From: Anaeramoeba ignava
Taxonomy: Eukaryota > Metamonada > Anaeramoebidae
DNA length: 64,000 bases
NCBI GenBank assembly: GCA_028826165.1
Contig: JAPDFW010000054.1
Location: 605,526-669,525 of the forward strand
Direction of reading: 5' to 3'
Of the stretch, positions 10,484 through 19,660 are shown piece after piece; position 1 is the stretch's first letter; the number at the start of each line of letters is the position of its first letter. The notes under the pieces were generated by a model. That model searched no databases and was not told where the DNA came from. It saw only the letters and a program-made list of their open reading frames with translations. A program made the position numbers and the translations under genes.

Positions 10484-12446
10484 ATGGAGTTATCAGAACA
10501 ATTATCAAAACTACTCTATTGTTCTAATTGCAAACAAGCATTCAATAACGACGCGCACTGGATGCCTACATGCATGCACGCTCTATGCAGCAAATGCCTT
10601 AACAAAGCATTAGAATCAAAACCAGTAGAAGAAAAAGACGAACCGGACGAATTCGCAACAATTTTAACATGTCCAATCTGCAAAAACGCGTACAAATTAG
10701 AAGACGAGCTCCAAGAGGAATTGCCAACAAACGAGATCCTGAATTTTGTGTCTAAACTCTATTCACAAACAGCAAAAGAGAAGGAAAGCATTTGCGAAGA
10801 GTGCGGAGTTAATATGGCAAAAAAGTACTGTAGAAACTGTCAAAAATCATTTTGTCCCGAATGTACCGAAAAAATTCACTCTTTCAAATCCTTCCAAAAA
10901 CACGAAGTTGCGGAGCTCTCCTTAACCACGCCGACCCATAACGACTCTATTTTTGCCTGCAACGAACATCCAACAAAACAAAAGGAATATTACTGCACAG
11001 AATGCGAGACCTCAGTGTGCATCGATTGCGTCATTATCGGGAAGCACAAGAACCACAGAATCACGAAGATCGAGAGTCTCTCGCAAGGATCCAATTTGCG
11101 ACTTGGCGCTTCTGCTTAAGAAAAACAGCCTGGTTATCGACTCGTTGGAGAAGAAATCAAACGAAATTGACGCTCTTCTTGATATTGCTAATGGCGTTGT
11201 CCCAACTGCCAAGCTAAAGATCCAAGAAAACCTCGAAAAGGCTGCTGAACTTCTCGAGAAGCGCAAGATTCAGTTGCTTTCTGATCTCGAAATCATCTCG
11301 CATTCCATCGATTCCCATCTGAGGAAATTCATGACCACTTTCGACCGCAGATCAAAAGAACTCGAGCTCTGCGAACATGTGTCCAAGAGTATCCTCGATT
11401 CGCAAACAAGCTCCGCACTTGTATACGAGCTAGAGTCCGCGCTCCAAAAACTGCAAAACACTGAGGAATTAGTTTCTGAAAACATTTCTGCAGAGGACTT
11501 CTCGGTAAACGTCGACTTCGACGGAATTGAGAAATTTTTCGATTCTCTTGGCTACATTGATTCCCCGTCTTTCAACCTCATTGGCGGACCAGGCGTTATG
11601 GAAATAACAGGCGCAAAGGAACTTTCTGGCGAGATCAAATGCACAAAACTGATTATCAAAGCGAACGCAGTGTTGACTGTCAAGCCGTGGGATGGGACAT
11701 CAGGAGGAGTATTAAAAATCTTTGCGAAATCACGGATCATCATTGAAAAAGGAGGGAAAATCGATCTAACCGGAAAAGGATACCGAGGCGGAGAGGCAGT
11801 GCCTCAATGCTACGACGGAAAAGCAAAACAAGGCGAGTCATTCAACGGAAAAGGGGGTGATCTTCAAGAAGCAAATAAAGGAGGTGGAGGTGCCGGATTA
11901 GGGACAAGTTCGTTTGGGGGATATGGTGGAGGCGGTGGCGGTTATGGTGCCAAAGGAGACGATGCTGAGCCCAACCGTTACAGCGGACAAGTTCATCCTG
12001 GAGCAAAAGGTGGCGAGACTTATGGCGATGAAAAAATCACTGAGCTTTATATGGGATCTGGTGGAGGATCTGGTCATCCTTATTCTAACGGACAAACCAA
12101 AGGCAAAGGCGGCAATGGTGGTGGTGCGTTGCTTCTCCAGGCTCGTCTCGTTCTTAATGAAGGTGAGATTATTTGTGATGGCGAAAAAGGTGAAGATAGT
12201 GTCCCTAATACTTATGGTTCTGGCGGCGGCGGCGGAAGTGGTGGTTCTATTCTTTTTATTACAAAACTTCTTATAAACAATGGATCCATTTCTGCTAAAG
12301 GTGGTGAAAAAGGTATCGCTAACTATTCTTCTTCTCCTGGTATTAATTCTTCTGGTGGTAAGGGTGGTGACGGTAGAATTGCTATTAAAGGTTTAAGAAC
12401 AAAAGGTGCTCCTTCAGTTCCTAATTGGTTTCTTTATAAGAAATGA
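10484..12446 (+). CDS. TRIM-like RING/B-box protein with glycine-rich C-terminus
   Basis: About 653 residues in one exon, with one frame break near 11087 where a GG doublet seems to hold one base too many. The N-terminus is a RING finger (CSNC, CMHALCSKC, CPIC), then two B-box zinc fingers (CEECG...CRNC...CPEC...H, and CNEHPTKQKEYYC...C). A coiled coil follows (about 210-330), then a C-terminal region of glycine-rich repeats in which stretches like GGVLKIFAKSRIIIEKGGKI alternate with GGGG runs, as in right-handed beta-helices. RING plus B-box plus coiled coil is the TRIM layout of E3 ubiquitin ligases, so substrate ubiquitination with the C-terminus as ligand-binding part is inferred. Codon third positions are far richer in G and C than in any neighbour. 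The upstream TTG/ATG at 10430 is unlikely as start because it lies in the promoter T/A tract. Confidence 0.8.
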
Positions 12447-12989
12447 AAGTTTCTTCTTCTTTTTTTCTTTTTTCTTTTTAATTCCCCTTTTTTTCTTTTT
12501 CCCATTTTTTTTTTCGCATTTTAATTTTTTTTTTTTTTGATCAAAATGATCACAATTTTCAATAAGAATTCCTTTTATAAAAAAAAAAAATTAAATAAAA
12601 ATAAAAATTAAAAAATAAAATAAAATTTAAAACAAATATAAATTAAATATAAATATAAAGTGAAATTTCCATTTTTTTTTGAATTAAAATTTTTTAAGTG
12701 ATTCAATACCCCAATTTAAATCCACATTTTTTTAACTAATTTATTTTATAATTTACTTATAATTTACTTTATAAAATCTTTTTAAATTAAATCCACATTT
12801 TTTATCTAATTTATTTAATAATTTACTTTATAAAATATTTATAAATTAAATCCACATTTTTAACTAATTTATTTTTATAATTTACTTTATAATTTAAATT
12901 AATTTATTTTTATAATTTACTTTATAATTTACTTTATAAAATCTATTTGAAAAATATTTATAATTTAAATCCAATTTTTATTATTAAAT

Positions 12990-14800
12990 TTATTTATTAA
13001 TTTATTTATTAAATATTGATCTGCTTTCTTTCTACATTTTATTTATTATTTTATTTATAATTTACTTTATAAAATCTATTTGAAAAATATTTATAAATTA
13101 AATCCACATTTTTTATCCAATTTATTTATTTATTTATTTATTAAATATTGATCTGCTTTCTTTCTACATTTTATTTATTATTTTATTTATTAATTTATTT
13201 ATAATTTACTTTATAAAATATTGATCTGCTTTCTTTCTATATTTATTTATTTTTGTTATTTATTAAATTTATTTATAATTTACTTTATAAAATCTATTTA
13301 AAAATATTTATAATTTAAATCCAATTTTTATTATTAAATTTATTTTATTAATTTATTTATTAAATATTGATCTGCTTTTCTTTTTTATTATTTTATTTAT
13401 TTATTTTATTTATAATTTACTTTATAAAATCTATTTGAAAAATATTTATAAATTAAATCCATTTTTATCCAATTTATTTATTTATTTATTTATTAAATAT
13501 TGATCTGCTTTCTTTCTACATTTTATTTATTATTTTATTATATAATTTACTTTATAATTTACTTTATAAAATCTATTTGAAAAATATTTATAAATTAAAT
13601 CCACATTTTTTATCCAATTTATTTATTAATTTATTTATTAAATATTGATCTGCTTTCTTTCTACATTTTATTTATTATTTTATTTATTAATTTATTTATA
13701 ATTTACTTTATAAAATCTATTTGAAAAATATTTATAATTTAAATCCAATTTTTATTATTAAGTTTATTTATTAATTTATTTGTTAATTATTGATCTGCTT
13801 TCTTTCTACATTTTTATTTATTAAATTTATTATTTTATTTATAATTTATTTATAATTTACTTTATAAAATCTTTTAAATTAAATCCACTTTTTTTATCCA
13901 ATTTTTATTATTAATTTATTTATTAATTTATTTATTAATTATTGATCTGCTTTCTTTCTACATTTTATTTATTAAATTTATTTATTTTTATTTATAATTT
14001 ACTTTATAAAATCTATTTGAAAAATATTTATAATTTAAATCCAATTTTTTATTTATTAATTTATTTTATTAATTTATTTATTAAATATTGATCTGCTTTC
14101 TTTCTACATTTTATTTATTTTGTTTATAATTTATTTTATAATTTACTTTATAAAATCTATTTGAAAAATATTTATAATTTAAATCCAATTTTATTTATTA
14201 ATTTATTTATTAATTTATTTATTAATTATTGATCTGCTTTCTTTCTGACCCTGAAGCCATAAATAAATGAATCTAAAAATTATAGTTCCGAAAAAGGAGA
14301 AATTCTTTTTGAATTAAAATCAATCTATAAAAATTTTTTTTTATACCTACAATAACATTTATTTAAAATTTTCCCTAAATTAAAAAAAATACTTAATTCT
14401 CCTTTCACATTCTTTTTAATTGATCACACTTAATTTTCAATCAATAAAATTTGGTTGGTTTTGAGAGATTTATTTATAATTAAAAATTTACTTAATTCTC
14501 CTTTCAACTTTCTTTTTGGGTTCCACTCTTCAGGGTCCAATTTTTTATTTTTTTAAATTTATTTATGTTAAATATTGATCTGCTTTCTTTAAATGGAGAA
14601 AAATTTTTCGTTATAAATTCCTTATTTTCATTTTTAGAAATCAATAACCTATACTTATAATTTATTTATAATTTACTTTATAAAATCTATTTGAAAAATA
14701 TTTATAATTTAAATCCAATTTTTATTATTAAGTTTATTTATTAATTTATTTATTAATTATTGATCTGCTTTCTTTCTACATTTTGTTTATTTTGTTATTT
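12990..14800. repeat. ~140-bp satellite with GATCTGCTTTCTTTCTAC core
   Basis: At least ten units share the core ATTGATCTGCTTTCTTTCTAC, at about 13018, 13149, 13222, 13368, 13500, 13647, 13791, 13944, 14089 and 14228, with more copies near 14577 and 14760. Usual spacing is 131-153 bp; one interval is about 73 bp, a half-length copy. The rest of each unit is TTTATT-rich, with ATTTACTTTATAAAATCTATTTG and AAATCCAATTTTTA blocks conserved. Confidence 0.85.
14247..14537. mobile_element. MITE-like element with 10-bp terminal inverted repeats
   Basis: A 291-bp block of unrelated sequence interrupts the satellite. It begins GACCCTGAAG and ends CTTCAGGGTC, a perfect 10-bp terminal inverted repeat. Inside, ACTTAATTCTCCTTTCA occurs twice as a direct repeat, near 14390 and 14490. 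No open frame of note, so a non-autonomous element is inferred. I see no clear target-site duplication. Confidence 0.55.
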
Positions 14801-15911
14801 ATTTAATTTATTTAATCTTTTTTTTTGTTCTTAAAATTCTCATTTGGAAAAAGGTTTGGAATTTTGATCTGAAATTGTTTTTCTTTTTGTTTTCTTATTA
14901 GTTAGATTTATTTTTTATTTTTTTATTTTATTTTTTATTTATTATAAAATTTTTTTGCTTTCTAATTAAATCAATTGAGATTCTTACGTGTAATTTATAT
15001 TGATTTTATAAAAGAAAAATATTAAAATAGAGATCAATATTAAATTAAATAATTTAAATTAAAAAATTAAAAATTAAGAATAGATTCAAATTAATTCTTA
15101 ATTTAAAATTAAAATAAAATAAAATAAAAGAAAAGAAAAAAGTTTTTTTTATTGTTTTTTTTTCAATAAAAGATCTTTCTTCTTTTTTTATTTTAATTTG
15201 TTTTAATTTTTAAATTTAAAAACTAATTCACAAACAAAATCCAAAATTTTTTTTTAATTTAAAAAATTTTAAATTTAAAAAATAATTAATAAAGGTTTAA
15301 ACTAAAGATCAAGTTTTTTAGAAAAGATATAAAAAAATTAATACTCAAATTATATAGAAAGGGTATTTATTTTATTATTTAAGTAGAAGATCTGATCATT
15401 TTTTTTTTTTTTTCTTTTATTTTATTCACTTTAAAATCATAATTAAAAAAAATTTTAAATAAAAAAAAAAAGAAAAAAAACCAACAAGGAAAAAATTTTT
15501 TTAATAAAACAAAAATGATAAAAATAAGTATACTAAATTTAATAAAAATTAATTTTAAATCAATTTTTTTTTCTCTGTTCAATTTTTTCAATTTATTTTC
15601 TTTTTTAAATTTTTTTTTTAATTTAAATTAATTTTTATTTTTCGGGTTTTGTTATCTTGAAAAAAAAAATAACAAAAAAAAAACAAAAAAAAAGAAGCAA
15701 ATAGAAATAAAAACATAAACTTATTAGAATAATTTACTTTTTCTTTTCTTTTTCCACATATTTACTTTTTTTTTATTTTTTTAAATAACAAAAAAAATTT
15801 TTTTTTTTTTCTTTTATTTTTTAATTTTAAATTTTTTTTTTTTTTTTTTTGATTTTTGATCTCTTTCATTTTTTTTCTTTAATAAAATTTTAAACTTTTA
15901 TTCTTTTTTTA

Positions 15912-17102
15912 ATGAACTCACATTTTAATAATTTTTCTTTTGCTCTTATTACCCAATTTATGAATTCAACAAATTGTTCTTCAACTCAAGAATCAATTTA
16001 TTGTCTTCAGCTTTCTAATTGGAATTTAGAAGTAAGTTTAAAACGTTTTTTTTTTTCCCTTTTTTTTGATTTAATTGTTTTAATTGATTTATTTTGTTTT
16101 AAATAATTTATAATTTTTTTTTTCAATTTGTTTTCCTCTTTTTTTTTTAATTAATTTTTTTTATTTATTAATTTTTTCATATTGTGAATTTTGCTTTTAA
16201 AATTCCTTTTTAATTTATATTTTATTTATTTTAATGATTTTATTAATTTTTTTTTTATTGTTTTCTGGCAAATCTTATTGATCTGTTTATTAATTTTTTT
16301 CTTTCTTTTTTATTTTTTTTTTCGCATTTTTTATTTTTTAAATAAATAGGATGCAGTTTGTGTTTGGCATTTAAATAACTTACGCAAAACAATCACAGAA
16401 AAATCAGAAAATACAGAAAAAACAGAAAATAAGTGTGCGATCACATCACAAAAATATAATCCATATTTGTCACGCACACCATCTCCACAATTATTTTCTG
16501 AAGAAAACTGCAAACTAGATCAAAAACAAGAAACACCAAAAAAAAGCAATGGAAAAGCAATAAAAACAGAGAAAAAAAGAAAGATCATGCCGGAAAACTC
16601 AAATCCACAAAAACTGAAAAACCACCGGAAAACAAACTCAAGCCCAAGATCAAGCTCAAAACATTTTGGCAGTCACAAGAAAAAAAAAAAGTTTTCTCCA
16701 CAAAAACCGGCAAAGTCGCTAAGTCAAGTTTTAAACGGACGGGAAATTAACGAGTCACTTTTGCGGACTTTCTTAACCCAATCACCAGCGCCTCGTTGGC
16801 GTTTCCGTTTGGATGCGTTCCACAAACTTAAACCTTCTTTATTTCAAGGTTGGCCTAACCAATATATTGAATGTTTGGAACGAAAGAAAGCCTGCAAAGA
16901 AAATCCCGCCCTTTCTTCTCAACCGCGACATTTCCATATTTTTGTGGCAAAACAGATTCTTGACTGTTATCCTCCAAGAAAGGAAAAATCAAAATCTAAA
17001 GCTAATCTTGAACGTGGTTTGACTAAGTTTTTTGAAGGCAAAGGTTTTACTTGTTCAAAAGAAGGTCCTCTTCCTGGATTTGATTTTACCCAAGATGTTT
17101 AA
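15912..17102 (+). CDS. UBA/TAP-C-like domain protein, function unknown
   Basis: Two exons, 15912-16031 and 16350-17102 (290 residues). The donor GTAAGT and acceptor AAATAG join in phase 0 to give ALITQFMNSTNCSSTQESIY and then CLQLSNWNLEDAVCVWHL, the three-helix pattern of a UBA or TAP-C-like domain (about 10-55). The Cys-Leu...NW-[ND]-[LV]-[ED]-x-A motif is typical. The middle (60-170) is basic and Ser/Lys/Pro-rich with nuclear-localisation-like KKKKK. The C-terminal 120 residues (from GREINESLLR) look folded, with many aromatic residues, but I do not recognise them. A ubiquitin-binding or RNA-export role is possible only by domain analogy. A CTTTCATTTT motif lies about 60 bp upstream. Confidence 0.7.
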
Positions 17103-17412
17103 CTGTTCTTTCTTTATTTCTTTCTTTATTTCTTTATTTCTTTCTTTCTTTATTTCTTTATTTTGTTTTTTTTTTGTAGTCAATTTATTTTTTTTTTCTT
17201 CAAAATTATTCTCTTTTCTTCTTTATTTTTTTTTTTGTGATGTTTTTGTTGTTCTTCCAATAAAATTTCAATTTAAATTTTAAATAGAAATTTTAAAAAA
17301 AAAAACAAATCAAAAGAAAAAGAGGATTTTTTATTTTAATTTTTAATTTTTCCTTTTTTTTTTTCATTTTTCATTTTTTTTTTTCATTTTTCATTTTTTT
17401 TTTTCATTTAAA
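17103..17412. other. Intergenic T-rich spacer with tandem TTTTTCATTTTTCA motifs
   Basis: After the stop codon comes a TTTC/TTTA pyrimidine stretch, then an AATAAAATTTC (17258) that could serve as polyadenylation signal. From about 17350 to 17410 three to four TTTTTCATTTTT motifs are stacked just before the next ATG. Confidence 0.55.
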
Positions 17413-17736
17413 ATGGAGAAAGGTAAATGTGATGCTTGTAAAAAAGATACTGAAGTTTTTCCTTGTTGGTGTTATGGAAAAGACGGAGATAATCATCAAT
17501 TTCAAGCAAGATTTTGTAGAGATTGTTTAGAAAAACAAACATGTCCTTATTGTAGTTATAAATTTACATTTCCTGTTGTTTTTTCACAAATAAGAAAACA
17601 AATTTTGAGACAAACATATCCAGGTTATGATGAAAAACCAGAAGAATCTCGATCTAGTATAATGAATGATGATGAATTTTTTAGTTTAAATTTAAATCAA
17701 TTATGTGATTGTATTCAAAGAAGATTTGACAATTAA
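17413..17736 (+). CDS. Small RING-like zinc-binding protein
   Basis: 107 residues. CDAC near the N-terminus, then PCWCYGKDGDNHQF, FCRDC and CPYC give about eight Cys/His ligands in RING-like spacing (C-x2-C, C-x-C, H, C-x2-C, C-x2-C). The rest is a helical tail with no known motif. A zinc-binding adaptor or E3-like role is possible; I do not recognise the family. A single exon with its own stacked TTTTTCATTTTT promoter motifs supports a real gene. Confidence 0.6.
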   Translation: MEKGKCDACKKDTEVFPCWCYGKDGDNHQFQARFCRDCLEKQTCPYCSYKFTFPVVFSQIRKQILRQTYPGYDEKPEESRSSIMNDDEFFSLNLNQLCDCIQRRFDN

Positions 17737-17872
17737 ATTTTTATATTTTTCCTTTTATTTTCAATTTCAATTTCAATTTCAATTTCAATTTCAATAAAAA
17801 AAAACAATATAAAACATTATAAAAAAAAACGGAAAAAAAAAATTTTCATTTTTTTCTTTTTACTTTTTTTAA

Positions 17873-19546
17873 ATGAATGGAAAAGAAAATTTAAAAAAAA
17901 AACCAAAAAAGAAACTAAAAAAATTCAAAAAAGAAGAACAAGAAACAATTCAAAAGAAATTAGAAGAGCATTTAAATGAGAAAAATTTATCAAGTTATCA
18001 AGAAGAAGCAACAAATCGAAAAATTTTCTATTTAAAAATATCACAAGTTATTCGTTTAGCAGATGAAGTTTTTGGAAAAGATGAATGGAGATTTTCCATT
18101 TTAGATCAAACAAAAGAGTATTTTGAAGAGTTTCCTGATCAAACTTGTTCTGTTGGAGTTTCTTCTTTGGTTCGTGTTACTTTAAGAGATGGTAGTTATA
18201 GAGAAGATATTGGTTTTGCTCATTTGTCAAAACAGAAAGATTTTGCTTCTGCAATTGAAAAAGCTAAAAAAGCTAGTATTTTTGATGGTTTAAGAAGAGC
18301 TTTAAGGTTGTTTGGAAGTTATCTTGGAAATGGTGTTCGTTCTATTGATTATTTAATTGAGAATGATCAGAATCAAATCAATCAAAATCATCAAAATTAT
18401 CAAAATTATCAAAATGAAAATAACCAAAATCAATATAATCAATATAACCAAAGCAATCCAAATTATCAAAATAATTCAAATCCAAATTCAAATCCAAATC
18501 AATATAATAATCAAAATCAATATAATCAAAATAACCAAAGCAATCCAAATTCAAATCAATATAATAATCAAAATCAATATAATAATCAAAATCAATATAA
18601 TAATCAAAATCAATATAATAATCAAAATAATCCAAATTCAAATTCAAATCAATATAATCCAAAGCAATATAACCAAAGCAATCCAAATTATCAATATAAT
18701 CAATATAATAATCAATATAATAATCAATATAACCAAAGCAATCCAAATTATCAAAATAATTCAAATCCATATAATCAATATAATAATCCAAATTCATATA
18801 ATCAAAATAATAATCCAAATTCAAATTCAAATTCAAATTCAAATTCAAATTCAAATCAATATAATCAAAGCAATCCAAATTATCAAAATAATAATCAATA
18901 TAACCAAAGCAATCCAAATTATCAAAATAATAACCAAAATAATCCAAATTATCAAAATAATAATCAAAATCAATATAACCAAAGCAATCCAAATTATCAA
19001 AATAATAATCAAAATAATCCAAATTCAAATCCAAATCAATATAATCCAAAGCAATATAACCAAAGCAATCCAAATTATCAATATAATCAATATAACCAAA
19101 GCAATCCAAATTATCCAAATCAAAACAATCAATATAATAATCAAAATCAAAATAATAATCAAAATAATCAAAATGAAAATAATCCAAATTATCAATATAA
19201 TTCAAATTCAAATCAATATAATCAATATAATCAAAGCAATCCAAATCAAAACAATCAATATAATAATCAAAGTCAAAATAATAACCATAACCAAAATGAA
19301 AGCAATCCAAATTATCAATATAATTCAAATTCAAATCAAAATAATAATCAAAATAATCCAAATCCATATAATCAAAATAATAATCAAAATAATAATCAAA
19401 ATAATAATCAAAATAATAATCAAAATAATAATCAAAATAATAATCAAAAAAGTAAATTTAAAGCTCCATATCCTCTTGCTCAAAACCAAAATAATCCTAA
19501 TTTTGAACCACAACCTCAATTATTTCTTCAACATAAATTTATTTAA
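17873..19546 (+). CDS. RAD52: RAD52-family recombination mediator with Gln/Asn-rich tail
   Basis: 557 residues, one exon. Residues 25-165 match the Rad52/Rad22 DNA-binding domain: RKIFYLKISQVIRLADEVFG, WRFSILDQT, VGVSSLVRVTLRDGSYREDI, then AIEKAKKASIFDGLRRALRL followed by FGSYLGNGV. Rad52 forms rings that anneal single-stranded DNA and assist RAD51, also encoded in this window. The remaining ~390 residues are a low-complexity Asn/Gln/Tyr/Pro/Ser tract (QYN, NPN, NYQN repeats) with a short basic-aromatic end. No canonical RAD51- or RPA-binding motif can be picked out of the tail. Length is similar to yeast Rad52 only because of this tract. The promoter carries TTTTCATTTTTTTC about 25 bp before the ATG. 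Confidence 0.9.
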   Translation: MNGKENLKKKPKKKLKKFKKEEQETIQKKLEEHLNEKNLSSYQEEATNRKIFYLKISQVIRLADEVFGKDEWRFSILDQTKEYFEEFPDQTCSVGVSSLVRVTLRDGSYREDIGFAHLSKQKDFASAIEKAKKASIFDGLRRALRLFGSYLGNGVRSIDYLIENDQNQINQNHQNYQNYQNENNQNQYNQYNQSNPNYQNNSNPNSNPNQYNNQNQYNQNNQSNPNSNQYNNQNQYNNQNQYNNQNQYNNQNNPNSNSNQYNPKQYNQSNPNYQYNQYNNQYNNQYNQSNPNYQNNSNPYNQYNNPNSYNQNNNPNSNSNSNSNSNSNQYNQSNPNYQNNNQYNQSNPNYQNNNQNNPNYQNNNQNQYNQSNPNYQNNNQNNPNSNPNQYNPKQYNQSNPNYQYNQYNQSNPNYPNQNNQYNNQNQNNNQNNQNENNPNYQYNSNSNQYNQYNQSNPNQNNQYNNQSQNNNHNQNESNPNYQYNSNSNQNNNQNNPNPYNQNNNQNNNQNNNQNNNQNNNQNNNQKSKFKAPYPLAQNQNNPNFEPQPQLFLQHKFI

Positions 19547-19660
19547 AATCAAATTCATTCCTTCAACATAAATTTAATATTTAAAATCAAATTCATTCCT
19601 TCAATATAAATTTATTTTTAAAATCCAATTTATTTCTTCCATTTTGTTTCTTTAATAAAT

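Larger units (their letters stand above)
12447..15911. other. Gene-free AT-rich region
   Basis: No convincing gene in about 3.4 kb. The first 500 bp are simple A/T-rich sequence with poly(T) tracts. About 12990-14800 is the ~140-bp satellite described separately, with a MITE-like insertion. About 14820-15900 is complex but stop-rich A/T sequence with long homopolymers. The small open frame near 15379-15591 on the minus strand is lysine/phenylalanine low complexity. Confidence 0.8.

Noticed and set aside
10953-12276. Extra small frames on both strands within the TRIM-like gene
   Set aside because: They arise from its higher GC content and lower stop density; only the RING/B-box and the glycine-rich frames are conserved.
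15379-15591. 70-residue minus-strand frame
   Set aside because: Lysine, isoleucine and phenylalanine low complexity from A/T-rich DNA, with no promoter tract.
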